64,000 nucleotides of DNA from Canna indica (GCA_034359265.1 CP136890.1:31414501-31478500); one strand, 5' to 3'. Positions 29,991 to 42,289 are shown, counted from the first letter of the stretch. A program made the numbers and translations. Notes: generated by a model from the sequence alone, not told the origin.

Positions 29991-32900
29991 TCAATCATCG
30001 ATATCATCTGAATAATAATCAATTGGTTGATTCTCTTCACTCGTCTCATAATCTTCAAAATTGTTCTCTTCTTCCTGGTTCTCCGCATCATCATCTGGTT
30101 CAACATCAACACCTTCTTCATGAAGACCTTGTGCAACTACCAAATTTTCTTCTTCAATTATTTGACCCACAGCTTCAACATCAGGTGGATTGTCCTCTTC
30201 ATAAAAATCAATTTGTACAAATCTTGTAGTATCATTCTCCTCTGTTATTGGATCAATCCTTAGTCGTGCTTTGGTCTTACACACCACCCGCCATTCAGAT
30301 CTATCTCTTTGTTTGCTTGGACAATTTACGTAGTATACTTGTTGTGCTTTTGATGCCAAAATAAAAGGCTCATTCAACGCTAATTTAGATTTGAAATTAA
30401 CGTCTACCGGCTTATACTTTGGATGAATTTGACTCCCATGTGATGATGTGTCAAACTAGTGACATTTGAATTACATAATTTTTTCCACCTGAAGTATTGA
30501 AGCTCAAGTATTTCCTCAAGCAGATTGAAAAAATCGCAATCACAATCAACCCAGGTCGAGCCTTTCACACAAACACCGGCATTCGTTGTCTTCTTTGTGG
30601 TCGAGTACTCCTTTGTATGAAATTTATATCCATTTACAAAATCCACATGCTAACTCGAGTAATTTGTTGTCTATTTCTTGAATATGTTCATTCGACCAAG
30701 TTTTGAACCAATTTGGAAATTTTACGTTACGTTTATATTTTAATTCTTCCTCGGATATATTCGGTGCCTGTGTACGAACTTCTGTGTCAAATTTTTCAAT
30801 GAAAGGATTAACCTCGGGGCAATTCATCAATACATATAATTGTATAAAATGGTACTCCTCTTCAATTAAATATATGTTTGGACGTGAGCCTAAACCACGA
30901 TTAGGAAAATAAAATATTAGTAGACAATTTGAAGCATTGACATTTCCCCATCATCATTTCGGGGAAGATGAGTCAACCTTGTGTGCACATTTGACTCGAA
31001 ATAGAATTAAAGAGCAAAAAGTTGAAATCTCGTGAATAATATAAGCCTCACTGAATGAACCTTCAACTATTGTTGTATTTTTTACTTTCCTTTTTAACCT
31101 CTGCATATACCTCTCGAATAAATACATCCACCGATATTGAATCGGGCCACCAACTCTTACCTCGTATGCTAAGTGAACCGGTAGATACTCCATCGAGTCA
31201 AAAAATCTAGGTGGAAATATACAAATAATTTCTACAATGTTTTTCTCTAGTTTTGTCATATCTTCGATACGGAGGGCATTGGCGCAAATATCTCTAAAGC
31301 ACAGGCTAAGCTTGGTAAAGCGACCCCAAACTTTGTCTGGTAAAATATCACGGAATGCTATAGGGAGTAGTCTTTACATGAACACATGAAAATCACGAAT
31401 TTTCATGCCCGATATTTTACCTTCGTCTACATTAACACATCGAGCTAAATTAGATGCATTGCCATCTAGTAATTTGATATCTTTTATCCACTGGCAAACA
31501 TCTTTTTGATGTTGCTTACTAAAAACATAAGAGGCTTTCAGTTTCACTTGTTTGTCGTTCACATCCTGTAGGTCTAGCTAAATCTGGACGTTTAGAATAT
31601 AATTTTAAATCCATTCTTTCCTTCACGTTATCTTTTGTTTTTCCTGCAACGTCCATCATTGTATTAAAAATATTTCGAACACATTCTTTTCAATGTGCAT
31701 CATGTCCAAATTATGCCGAATTAGTAATGAACTCCAGTAAGGCAATTCCCAAAATATACTTTTCTTGATCCAATTATGTCTTTCTCCAAAACCAGTAATT
31801 ATGCCAACCCCTCTAAATCTGATGTTCGATAACACTAAAACCCGAGCTAACATTTGATTACCAGATAAACATGGAGGTGGTCCATCTTTTTCTACTCTGC
31901 CCCTGATAAATTTATCTTTATTTCTCTGGTATGGATGATCAAGTGGCAAAAATTGATGATGACAAGTATAAAATCTTTCGTCCATTTTGAAGACTACAAG
32001 TTTTTTATCGTTCCATACAATATGGACAACCAAGACTTCCATGTGTGCTCCAACCAAACAACATAGCATATGTTGAAAAGTCACTGATTGTCCACAGTAA
32101 CACAGCCCTTAAGTTGAAATTTATTTTTTGATGAATATTATAAGTGATGACTCCGTCGACCCAAAGTTTCTTTAAATCGTCAATTAATGGTTGAAGGAAC
32201 ACACTCCAATTCTTTTCTTGGCCCCCTTAGTCCTGGGATTACTATACTCAGAAATATGAAATCATCTTTCATGCAAAACGGTGACAAGTTGTACACTGTG
32301 AGGAGCACCGATCAAATAGAATATGATGTAGATGAATGACCAAATGGATTGAACCCATCAGTACATAACCCTAACATTTCTAGGGTCACTTGCAAACGAG
32401 GGATAGGATCGATCAAGATATTTCCATGCTTCACTATCAAACAGGTGAGTCATAACATTCTGGTCACGACCTGTGGCATGCCAAATCATATGTTGGGATG
32501 TTTTCTCAAACATGAACAACCGCTTTAATTTGGGAATTATCGGGAAATATCGAAGAACCTTAAATGGTATCTCTTTCTTCTTAGTCGAAGATTTCTCGTT
32601 GTACCAAGGATGTTGACATGTTGGACACTCGGTCAAGTCTGCGTATTCACGATAATAGAGAATACAGTTATTCTCACATGCATAAATTTTCTGATACCCT
32701 AGACCAAGTGTTTTCATCAACTTTTTTGTCTTATAGAAACTGTCCTCTGGTTTGTTATCTTTAGGCAAGGCTTTGTGAAAAAACTTGGCAAACTGATTAT
32801 ATGCTATCTCGGTTATATTACAATCAGACTTAATATTTAACATTTGAGCCATTGCTGACAACTTTGAGGATTCATCATAGCCTTCATACAATGGTTCATC

Positions 32901-33114
32901 TGCAGCTTTCAGTAACTTAGAAAATTGTGTTGCCTCTTGATTTGGTAACTCTATTTGAATTTTTGGTTGTACTTGTGGCTCATACTCTATATCCACTACC
33001 ACTTCAATACTTGACAACTGACCACCTATTTCAATGTGATATGGAATTAGCAACCTTTGGTTTTCACGATCGTCAATGTAATTAAATGCGCCACCCAGAG
33101 CATCCAAAACCATA
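29991..33114 (-). pseudogene. CACTA-4 TNP2-type transposase, main part
   Basis: On the minus strand, 33114-32358 reads MVLDALGGAFNYI, LSAMAQMLNIKSDCNI, TLGLGYQKIYACENNCILYY, LTECPTCQHPWY, KVLRYFPIIPKLKRLFM and HLFDSEAWKYLDRSYPSFAS, the typical TNP2 N-terminal half. 32202-31656 gives WVDGVITYN, FGWSTHGSLGCPYCMER, RQFLPLDHP-like blocks and HNLDMMHIEKNVFE. 31259-30954 has DUF4218 signatures (PVHLAYEVRVGGPIQYRWMY, VEGSFSEAYIIHEISTF). 30646-29991 has DUF4216-like PFILASKAQQVYYV and an acidic tail ending SDDIDD. Frameshifts or stops near 32357, 32220, 31655, 31370 and 30650 break it. Confidence 0.9.
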
Positions 33115-33889
33115 TGTTGGCCTAACATTTTCAACTTTGGTTGTAATCTCGGTTTTGATGATAACAAACATGGAACTAATGTTTTTATGGAGAAATATTT
33201 TCAGGTTCCAAGCCGGTTAGTATACGACGTCCCCGATCAGAAAAAATCGGCAAGGATGCTCGTCGATGCTCGGGATTCTTTGGGAAGTTAGAGTTTAGGT
33301 TTAGGGTGTGTAGCATGTGTTGTAAATCCTCATGATGATGCAAAGAAAGCCAAAAACCAAATTCGAACCCTAAAACATGAAAACCCAGAAAATTGTAAAA
33401 CGGCCCTGAAATTCACTAAGCCTCCTTGGAGGACTATATGACCTAGACATTTTCTTGGCACTAAAAAGTCTCGGTAATTATTCCTAAGGTAAAAAATAGT
33501 TAATGATATATTTTTAAGGAATTTTTGGAAGCCTTTAACCTATTAATATTTGATCCCGGAGATTATAAAATTTCTAGTTTTCGGAAATTTGTACTAGATC
33601 CCAAAAGTTAGATTTTGATTCTTAAGAATTTTGATTTTATAGATATTTTTATTGAATCCAAATGAGGGGTAATCCTTATATAATATTTATGTTATATAAG
33701 AAGACTTAGCTAAGACGAAACCCAGAAACGAACAACGAGCAGAAAACTTAGCCAAAACTTGGCGATGACACATATAGTGTTTTGCCTAAGTAGTTTAAGA
33801 AAATGATTAAAATTGATAAATTGGATTTAGGCAAAAAGATTAGATAATACACTATCCTCCCCCATCTAGTGTAGGTTATTTCACCAACA
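33115..33889 (+). repeat. 5' LTR of deleted Copia
   Basis: It starts TGTTGGCCTAAC, contains ttttgatgataacaaac near the start, and ends ctagtgtaggttatttcaccaaca-like. The GTCGAC-palindrome block present in the 3' copy is missing here, so the LTR is internally deleted near 33760. Confidence 0.8.
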
Positions 33890-33904
33890 TTAGGTATTAG
33901 AGCG
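33890..33904 (+). other. Degenerate primer-binding site
   Basis: The sequence ttaggtattagagcg directly after the LTR is a mutated form of TGGTATCAGAGC. Confidence 0.6.
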
Positions 33905-33979
33905 GGTATTAGTTTGAGATTTCACCATCTCTTCTATAATTTGTCTCGATTCTTAAATGGCACTAGAGCGTTTGCACCA

Positions 33980-34440
33980 CCTAGGTTTAATTAGGTAAAT
34001 TTTGATGTTTGAAAGAGTAGTAGTATACATTTCTTAAAACACAAAGTTTAGATCTATGGTGCATGCTAAAGAATGAATGTGTTGAGCCCACCATTGACAT
34101 TAATGATTGGACTCAAGAACAAGTTAAATTGTTTGAATTGAATGCTAAAACAACACATCTTCTATATTGCTCATTTTCAAATGATATACTTGAAAAGGTT
34201 ATGCATTGTTCTTTCCGCATTTGATATTTGGGCAACATTAAATATGCTTTATGATTATGCCAAATCGAAGAGATTGACACTTTTGATGAAGGTGGTGATG
34301 ACAATGGTCATCCCCCTAGTACTAACCTTGGTTTTGATGCTCAAAGCACTTCTAGCCAAAGGAGCACAAGCAAGAATCAGAAACGGAAACTTAGGTGCTT
34401 CCTTTGCCAAGAGACGGGACACAAGAAGATGAATTCAACT
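33980..34440 (+). pseudogene. Copia gag fragment (deleted element)
   Basis: Plus-strand frames read INDWTQEQVKLFELNAK, then NDILEKVMHC, and after a frameshift SAFDIWATLNMLYDYAK. Near 34390 there is a zinc knuckle CFLCQETGHKKMNS whose last Cys is Ser. The same blocks occur in the minus-strand copies at 52.2-52.8 and 60.2-60.9 kb. The N-terminal part is missing or unreadable and no pol follows. Confidence 0.8.
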
Positions 34441-34449
34441 GTCTTGAAG

Positions 34450-35395
34450 AAAAAATCCAAAAAGAAGAAGTGTGCTTCTCCATCCACATCGGTCGACAGA
34501 CCATTAGCCGGCCATCGACCGGCCGAGGCTCAAAATTGGCAGAAGCCTTCAGTTGATGGCCAGTCGGGCCGGTCGGGCGGCGCCAAAGGGCAAAAATATG
34601 CCCGTTGGGTGAGCTATTTTGGCTCTCATCCTTCATGGTTTATAAATACAAGCCCTTATTGCCTTCTTTAGGGATCCAATACTTCATTGAGCCATTTTAA
34701 AATCCTTTGCAAGTTTTTCTTGAGCCATATCTTTGCAAACCCTAGTTTTCATGATAAAACCATGATTTTGCCTTTGAACCTTCAAGATTCATCTTCTCAA
34801 GGCATCAAGAGGACTGGGGAGTTTCTTTTGGAGCTAAGTATTTGTTGTTTGATTTGTTGCTCCATTTAGTTGTGTATTTTTTTTTATTTCATTGTATTTG
34901 AGCTTGTGAAGACCTAGGTTGTTAGGTCTTGAAATTGGGTGGTAGCCTTGGTGTTTGAGGCTTAATTCCACCGGTGTAAACATAGTTTGCTAGGATTAGT
35001 TGAGTTGTCATTAGGGTTGAGGTGGGAGAGTGCTGTCAGTAGGAAAGCGGGATGCTTCCAAGTGTAGAAGTGCCTTCGATTTGAGAGCGAAGTCTTTCTG
35101 ATGTAAATTCCTCATTGTAAGGAAACTAATTAATGTAGTTAAACTAGTTTGAAAATCCTAGGCGGAGTGCTTAGGTAGTGGAGTAGGCATTGGAGCCGAA
35201 CCACTATAAATCTTTGTGTTAGCATTACTCTCTTGGTGGTGTTTAATTGTCGTATTTATTGCTTCCGCTTGCTATTCGAATTAGTGTATTGTCTAAGTTA
35301 TAAAAAATGATTAAAACCGATAAATCAAATTTAGGCAACAAGTTTAGATAACTCACTATTTACCCCCCCCCCTAGTGTAGGCCATTTCACCAACA
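34450..35395 (+). repeat. 3' LTR (5'-truncated) of deleted Copia
   Basis: It contains GTCGAC-type palindromes (34490-34585), a tataaatac TATA-like motif at 34639, and the terminal ctagtgtaggccatttcaccaaca. The gag-LTR junction near 34440-34480 is a deletion because the LTR start TGTTGG is absent. Confidence 0.75.
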
Positions 35396-35760
35396 CCATA
35401 GTTCGATACAGCTACTCAACAGATGTCGTATGTGTTGCGGAGGATGCTTCAATATTAGATTATTGACCTCCTAATTCATATGATGTCATGCCTATGAATG
35501 ACTCACCGTGTGAAATCCATCGGTAATAATGATTCGTGAAACCATTTCTGTATAGGGCAAGGTCACGGTATGTTGGTCCAGGTAATACATGTTGACACAC
35601 CGACGATACGAACATTTAATTTTGTTACCACCACTGATAACTTGTGGATTTGAATATGCGAAGTTCAAAAATTCCTGAACATCGTTCTTGAATTCTTCAA
35701 TCAAACCTCCAAGGTACATCCGACGGTACATCCAACTACAATCTTCTGTCATGATTCTTT
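35396..35760 (-). pseudogene. CACTA-4 transposase-associated N-terminal domain
   Basis: The minus strand reads WMYRRMYLGGLIEEFKNDVQEFLNFAYSNP, GGNKIKCSYRRCVNMYYLDQHTV and TEMVSRIIITDGFHTV, the zinc-binding transposase-associated domain (PF13963-like) found at the N-terminus of plant CACTA transposases. Expected Cys positions are partly retained (KCSYRRCVN). A TGA near 35490 and further stops toward the Copia insertion break it. Confidence 0.85.
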
Positions 35761-36706
35761 ACGTGGTATATCACAATAGTAACTTATTTTAAACTATTCA
35801 TAGGTGGGATGGTCCTACTCCATTCGGAAATTAAATTATTCTACTTGCATTTAAATATATATTTTAGCATTCAATTTCAATCGAAATTCCAGCAGCATTT
35901 TCCTATAGTTCTCCAAGTATGTATATCATCTGAGCGCAAACTTGAAGAACAATGGATATCTACTAGAATTTATAGCTGAAATGAATGTCAAAAATAATAT
36001 TTAACTGCAAGTAAAATAATTTTGATCCCAAACTATCCGATTAGGGATAGTTCAGAAATCGTAATAAAGAATCTATAAGGTATTGTATTAAAAAATTATG
36101 ATTCAAAATTCGATAAGTTCGTGTCAATTTATCAACTCGTGAATCATTATTTTACCAACATAATTTAAAACTCGATGATCTATAATTTCAAATCTAAAAC
36201 TATATAAACAAATTCATGTTAACATGATACAAATAAACATGATATTAACAAAATATTAAACATGATAGTAAACATGAAACATTAGATATTAAACATTAAA
36301 CATGATATTATAACATTGAAACATGAAACATGATATTGAACATGAAAAATATTAAACATGAAACATGATTTTAAACTTGAAACATTAAATATTAATTATT
36401 AACATTAAACATGATATTATAACTTTAACATGTATCATAATTAATTAATTAACTTACCTCGATGAAGAACGGGGCAGCGGTCGACGGGGCGGCGACGACG
36501 ATCGACGGTGCTTCGCAAATGGTGATACAAATAGGGACAACAATGATATTAAATATATTATATATTAATTATAATATATCGCTTTTATAATATATTAATT
36601 AAAAAAAAGAATTGTCGGGGCGGCCACCAACCTAGCCGACGGCCACCCCAGCACAATCCAGCGAGGCAGGGATCGCCATCCCCTCTCTAGCTAGAGAGGG
36701 GGCGGG
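35761..36706. other. CACTA-4 5' non-coding region, AT-rich
   Basis: The segment from 36150 to 36440 is composed of aacatgatattaaacat-like simple phrases. 36465-36530 has a short gcgacgacgatcgacgg GC-rich patch that may be subterminal-type sequence, and 36610-36700 a further GC-rich patch. No CACTA terminus is visible before the Gypsy LTR at 36707. No gene is seen. Confidence 0.5.
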
Positions 36707-39499
36707 TGTCACGCCCCAACTTAGGGTCACGTGACCGACCAGGGTATACGTACCTATACCCCGTAGCCTAAACCATGCACATGCCGTACCCCACAACTCA
36801 ACAAATAATGTAGCGGAAAAGAAATAATAAGTTTTATTTTAAATGAAAGCGAACCAAAACCAAGTTTAATTCAAATAACTTAAATGTAACAAAAAGTGCG
36901 GAATAATGTTTTAAGTTCAGCAGTTCAAACTTCAGATACAATAAAAGCTATATTAAATGACAAAAATGCCCTCAGGACTACAACTCCAAATCAAGCTAAT
37001 ACAAGTGCATGACTACTACGAAAGGACTCGACTACGACCCTAACGAGGACTGCTATGAGATCATACGGCTCCTCTACCCTCCAGCGGTGCCAAGTGCATC
37101 CAACCCATCTCATCGGTCAGGCTCTGCAAAATTGAAATCAAACGACAACGGGTGAGTTCAAAGAACTCAGCGAGCGGTTTTACCAACCCTCACAAATAAA
37201 AATCATAGAGATAACAAGAATGAAATCTATCTCTACAGAAGGCAAGGTCACGAAGGTGCGACTAGCTAACAGGCCACACATGCCCCAAGGCATCTAACCC
37301 TCCAAAGAAGTGCATCAGGCCGAAGCCCATCATGCCCGAAGGCAACAACACAAAATAAAGAAGTGCAACGGGCCGAAGCCCACCATGCTTGAAGGCAACA
37401 ACACATACTAAAGAAGTGCATCGGGCCAAAGCCCACCATGCCCGAAGGCAACAGAATATACTAGGATAATCGGGAAAGGCCCTCCGAACTTATCCTAGTA
37501 TAAGAAACCTCGGGAGAAATCGGGAAATGCCCTACGAACTTGCTCCACGAGACGTGATATCACAAGAGTAATCGGGAAGGCCCTCCGAACTTACTCTTTT
37601 AAGACATCACAGGAATAATCGGTAAAGACCCTCTGAACTTATCCCATGAGGCCAAGATCAGAACAATCAGGAAAGGCCCTCCGAACTTCTTCTGCAAGTT
37701 GGAAATTTGGCGTCCAACCACCCGGGCGTAGCCCGAAATTCGGCTCCTATTTGAGCCGCTCCGCCATTCTCAAGGATATGGTGCATCAAGACCTAAGTCA
37801 ATATTCTTCTACGATGTCCTAGGGGTGTCTTCATTATGAAGCGTCTCAACACTCCAAACCCGACCCCTATCCCTTAGACCCATAATGTCATGAACCTGTG
37901 TGGTTTTATTTCATGTATACTTTATAAGTTAGTTCATAATAGATTATGCTCACCCTTAACCCAATTTTAATTATATAATTAAAATTTAGATCATCTCAAT
38001 TAGGGTTTTGTTTTAGGGTTTTGTTTTAGGTTACTTTTCTGCCCAGAACTACTGTGGGTAACCCGAATCTAGTCTCCAAAGTGTGTCCTATGTTTCCAAA
38101 CTATATTTTTTGGTTGAAACGATAGGTTACACGACTATATTAACACATATACACACATCACTGCAAACAAATTAAAATCAGCATACAATTCCAAAAACAT
38201 GCAATTACAACATACTTATAGAATTAAATCCGAAAATTAACAGAAATTAACCCCTAAATTACCATTAGGAAAGAATACTAATCTCAGAAATTGATCAAGA
38301 TTAACAAGAACCCACACACTTAAACCAAGAATTAAGCATTAAGATCAAAAAGCCCCTTGTCAAGAACCCCTAATTAGTCATTATCAAGATCTTAATCCTA
38401 CCACAAGATTTCTACTCAAAAATCACAGATTTAATTCTAAACAAGAAACTCATAATCAAGAATCTCAAATTAGGAGAATAGATCAAGTTTTCATATCAAA
38501 CAAAGCAAGAACTCATTCAGGCTTTTCATCAAACACCTTGAGGGCGACCTGGGTTTCCCCCTCGGCCAAACACCCCTAGGGTTACCGTAGGGCTGTCGAG
38601 CCCCATAGAGGGGAGATTAGGGTCTCCTCAAACACAATCTCAAGGAAACATGGCAAGAACGCGAAGAACAATCAAGAAACGAAACACAAATACCAAGCCG
38701 TCAAGAACGGCTTCAAGAATCTGACTGAAATCCCGAAGAGGTAAACCACTTACCTTAATTGGGAGAAGAACTAAGGAAGAAATCCCGGATGACGGCCCTC
38801 AAATCCGACTTCAAAAGGTCAGCGGCTCAACCCAAGAAAATGCTCCATGGGGCGGCGGCTCACTCCAAGCCATCGGCTTCGAGAGAGGGAGAGAGAGGAG
38901 AAGTAGAGGGGCTGGCTCGGTTGGCTCCTCTCAGCTCGGCTCCTAAGGGAAGGAAGGGAGAGGGGGGAGGAAGGGAAGCAGGCAGCTTGGTGGCTTGGCT
39001 CATAGGCGGTGGCTCCAAGGGGAAGAGGGAAAGGGGGCTGGCGGCCTGGCTCACAAGCGGCGGCTGGATCCCTTTCTCAACCTTTGGGTGGCTCCAAAAT
39101 AGGAGCCACAAGCCATGAGGAGGGGGTTTTATACTCCCTCCTCAATCCTAACCTCTTAAATCCTTAATTCACAACCCGTATCCACCTTAAGCCAATCAAA
39201 ACCCGCTAACTCGATAGACTTAAATAATTTAATTAAACTCATTCTAATAAATCACAAGTACTTAATTAAATGCACCCACATGAACATAATTAACAATTAT
39301 GCACACACAACATCAAATCTAAATAATTTCAACTACCCAAGCCTAAAATTCATAAATTCATAAATTCATATCCTACTTACCTGAGCTCGAAGCTCGCTCC
39401 GGACCATGAGTCGACTTGGCTCGACCACGAACTAGTCCGCTACGCTGGCAAACACACATAAGAGGAAAAATAATAAATTTAAATATCTAGGATATTACA
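36707..39499 (-). repeat. 3' LTR of Gypsy-2
   Basis: The LTR is 2,793 bp. On the minus strand it begins TGTAATATCCTAG and ends TTGGGGCGTGACA. It holds two tandem repeat blocks (see 37310-37700). The predicted frame at 38759-39118 is low-complexity Gly/Arg-rich LTR sequence, not a gene. Confidence 0.9.
37310..37700. repeat. Tandem repeats inside Gypsy-2 LTR
   Basis: The first block (about 37310-37455) has three units of roughly 60 bp sharing aagaagtgcatcgggccgaa and catgcccgaaggcaaca. The second (about 37465-37700) has five units sharing aatcgggaaaggccctccga, each with a different spacer. Both blocks recur in the LTR copy at 62525-63010, with different detail. Confidence 0.85.
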
Positions 39500-39513
39500 A
39501 TCCTCCCTCCTTA
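39500..39513 (-). other. Polypurine tract of Gypsy-2
   Basis: The minus strand reads AAGGAGGGAGGAT just before the LTR start TGTAATATCC; the upstream attcgaggacgaattttc is the usual pre-PPT sequence of this lineage. Confidence 0.85.
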
Positions 39514-39529
39514 AAGAAAATTCGTCCTC

Positions 39530-40640
39530 GAATTTCAGGGACGAAAATAAGGACTCACCACAACATCAAACAATGAAGGATAACGCTCCCTCATATCCTG
39601 CTCCACCTCCCAGGTGGCCTCCTAGGTATTGCCATCTGACCTTGACCAAGGAATCTCCTTGGACCTTAACATCCGAATCTGTCGGTCTAGCACCTCAACT
39701 GGCCGCTCCTCATAAGAGGCTGCTGAATCCACCTCCATTGCGGTAGGCTCGATCACATAGGACTCATCCCGAATGTACTTCTTCAGCATAGAGACATGGA
39801 ACACTGGATGTACTCAGTCCATACTAGGAGGTAGGGCCAACTCATAGGCCACAGCTCCCGTGCGCCTGAGAATAGGAAACGACCCAATGAACGTAGGGCT
39901 TAGCTTTCCTTTCTTGCCAAACCTCACCGCCCCTTTCATAGGGGACACCTTGGGGAACACCATGTCCCCCTCAGCAAACTCTACCTCCCTGGCCTTTCCA
40001 TCCACATACATCTTCTGGCGAATCTGAGCTGCTAACAAACTCGCTCTGATTTGCTTCACTTTTTCCATAGCCTCTTCCACCAGATCAGGTCCTATCATAA
40101 GGGAATCCCCTGCCTCAAACCAACCTACAGGCGACCTGCATCTCCGCTCACATAATGCCTCAAATGGGGCCATCCCAATGCTGCTGTGGTAGCTGTTATT
40201 ATAGGCAAACTGAATCAAAGGTAAGTACCTCTCCCAATTGCCCTCCAGGTCTAAGACACATTCCCTCAGCATATCCTCCAGCGTCTGAATAGTCCGCTCT
40301 GACAGACCATCTGTCTGAGGGTGAAATACGGTACTGAAACAAACCTGAGTGCCCAACGCCTCCTGGAAGGACTGCCAAAATCGAGCCGTGAACTTGGTAC
40401 CTCGATTTGAGATGATCATAACAGGAACTCCATGATAAGCGACGATCCAATCCAAGAACAACCTCGCATACTGCTCAGCCTTCACCTGCTGACACACCAG
40501 ACACTTAGACACGAACTCGGCCACCTCTCTTTTCATGCCTTTCCACCAATAATTCTATCTGAGATCTCGGTACATCTTCGTGGCTCTCGGATGCATAGTA
40601 TAAGTAGATCAATGAGCCATCTCTAGCACCTGCCTACGAA
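39530..40640 (-). pseudogene. Gypsy-2 integrase and chromodomain-like tail, first catalytic Asp deleted
   Basis: The minus strand reads KMYRDLR..YWWKGMKREVAEFVSKCLVCQQVKAE (zinc-binding end). It then passes directly to QYARLFLDWIVAYHG. Relative to Gypsy-1 about 62 codons, including Asp 1, are missing at about 40475. Asp 2 lies in ISNRGTKF as Asn (normally SDRG), and the Glu segment SERTIQTLEDMLREC is intact. The frame is open for 240 codons through GKLSPTFIGSFPILRR, and ERPVEVLDRQIRMLRSKEIPW (39.64-39.71 kb) starts the chromodomain. It cannot be catalytic. Confidence 0.9.
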
Positions 40641-40665
40641 CCTCGACAATATATGATACCATAAT

Positions 40666-41290
40666 CTAGTTATTAAACCTCAAGACACCCTCCGAGTCCA
40701 CACTGAACCCATTATCTACATCTCCTCTCCTAGCCAGATCCTTAGTGATTGCGCAAAAAGCATCCTCCTGCGCTGCCCGCAGTATGTCAACCAATGTGGA
40801 CAGCACTCTCAAGTGGGCCACCAGCGCACCAGAATTTGATACTGACATGATTGCTCTGCCATCCAAACATATGGCCAAATCCTTAGCCAATGGCCTCCTC
40901 CTCATTGCCAAATGCGCCAGACTCCCCATAGACTTCCTGCTCAGAGCATCAGCTACCACATTAGCCTTCCCTGGATGGTACATGATCGTGCAGTCATAGT
41001 CCTTCAACAGCTCAAGCCATTTTCTCTGCCTCAGGTTCAAATCCTTCTAGGTGAGCAAATACTGATTAGTGTATATCTCACAAGCCTCGCCATAAAGGTA
41101 GTTACGCCATAGCTTCAATGCGAACACCACCACTGCCAGCTCAAGAACATGAGTTGGGTAATTCTTCTCATGAACCTTCAACTGCCTGGAGGTATAGGCA
41201 ATCACTCTGCCATTCTGCATCAGCACACAACCCAAGCCGACTAGGGAGACATCACAATAAATAAGAAAACCTCCTGAACCCGAGAGTACT
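40666..41290 (-). pseudogene. Gypsy-2 RNase H
   Basis: The minus strand reads [48 protein letters not shown], then EIYTNQYLL in place of the usual TDHKSL (catalytic Asp lost), then [42 protein letters not shown] near 41047 separates two open segments. The linker to integrase follows from about 40860 to 40666. Confidence 0.88.
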
Positions 41291-41291
41291 G

Positions 41292-42090
41292 CTAGAACTT
41301 GACCTTCTTCTGGGTCAAGCGGGTCAATGGCGCTGCAATCCTGGAGAAATTCTCCACAAGACTTATATTGTAACCTACCAACCCCAGAAAACTACGAATC
41401 TTTGAGACATTAGTCGGCCTCTTCCTATTCTGAACTGCTTCAATCTTTGCAGGGTCCACTTTTATTCCTTCATTGGACACCACATGGCCAAAAAACCACA
41501 CACTCTCCAGCCAGAACTCGCACTTGGAGAATTTAGCATACAATTTTTGCTCTCTGAGAGTTTCTAGAACTACCCTCAAGTGCTCAACATGCTTCTCCCT
41601 GCTCCTGGAATAAATCAAAATATCATCAATGAACACAATCATAAACTTATCCAGGTATTCCTTGAACACTCGGTTCATTAGGTCCATAAATGTTGCGGGT
41701 GCATTAGTTAGCCCGAAGGACATCACCAGGAACTCAAAGTGCCCATACCTCGACCTGAAAGCATTCTTAGGAACGTCACTGCCCCGAATCCTCAACTGAT
41801 GATGCCCTGATCGTAGGTCAATCTTAGAAAACTACTGCGCCCCCTGAAGCTGATCAAACAAGTAATCAATCCTGGGCAATGGTTATCGATTCTTCACTGT
41901 TACCTTGTTAATCTATCGATAATTAATGCACATCCGGAAGGACCCATCCTTCTTCTTTACAAGGAGCATTAGAGCACCCTAAGGCAAAACACTAGGGCGA
42001 ATGAAACCCAGATCAAGCAGTTCCTGTAATTGGGACTTCAACTCCCTCAACTCAGTTGGTGCCATCTGATGCGGAGGAATGGAGATCGGC
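41292..42090 (-). pseudogene. Gypsy-2 reverse transcriptase
   Basis: The minus strand starts with [25 protein letters not shown] sequence (about 42070), [25 protein letters not shown] (with changes), [18 protein letters not shown] and the catalytic [10 protein letters not shown] (F-I-D-D at 41622-41633). [21 protein letters not shown] and FLGLVGY follow. A few stops (near 41796, 41835 and 41920) break the N-terminal half, whereas the last 167 codons are open. Confidence 0.9.
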
Positions 42091-42289
42091 TTCACCCCTG
42101 GCTCCAAATCGATATAGAATTCGATCTCTCTCTCTGGAGGTAACCCTAGCTACTCCTCCAAAAACACATCAGAGAACCCGCATACTACGGGCGTCCCCCC
42201 GATGTCTCTGGCCGCACCTCCGCCTTCCTCTACCACTGACACAAAGGCCAAAAATGACTGACACCCGCCAAAGAGTAACTTTCGGGCCT

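Larger units (their letters stand above)
33115..35395 (+). mobile_element. Internally deleted Copia element (gag-only family relative), TSD CCATA
   Basis: The insertion is bounded by TGTTGG and CCAACA with a perfect 5-bp TSD CCATA (33110-33114, 35396-35400), and its removal rejoins the CACTA transposase. The 5' LTR is 33115-33889, followed by a degenerate tRNA-iMet site, a broken gag (33980-34440) and a 5'-truncated 3' LTR (about 34450-35395). There is no pol. The LTR end, GTCGAC palindromes and gag block SAFDIWATLNMLYDYAK tie it to the Copia copies at 48-62 kb and to the LTR at 1492-12389. Confidence 0.9.
28288..36706 (-). mobile_element. CACTA transposon (element 4), TNP2 plus ORF2, minus strand
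   Basis: The minus strand carries in order a transposase-associated N-terminal domain (35.75 kb), a TNP2-type transposase (33.1-31.4 kb), DUF4218- and DUF4216-like C-terminal domains (31.26-29.99 kb) and a second ORF of the Ptta/En-Spm type (29.9-28.3 kb). That is the standard gene order of plant CACTA elements. All genes contain stops. Neither terminus is certain: the 5' side is cut by a Gypsy LTR at 36707, and the 3' side runs into the hAT-like MITE and the Tat remnant. A Copia copy splits it at 33115-35395. Confidence 0.88.

Noticed and set aside
29804..30263. Frames of 60-110 codons on both strands
   Set aside because: Shadows of the acidic DUF4216-like tail and the Pro-rich ORF2 start of the CACTA element.
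12731..36706. One CACTA element spanning 12.7-36.7 kb
   Set aside because: Tempting because a CACTA end lies at 12731 and TNP2/ORF2 at 28-36 kb, but the Tat-type remnant and the mismatched Copia flanks between them do not support it; left as a possibility only.
37310..37700. Regularly spaced repeats resembling a CRISPR array
   Set aside because: Plant LTR context, imperfect repeats, spacers that are themselves related, and a second copy in another LTR; these are tandem repeats.
38759..39118. 119-codon Gly/Arg-rich frame
   Set aside because: It lies within the Gypsy-2 LTR and is low-complexity; the antisense frame is equally open.
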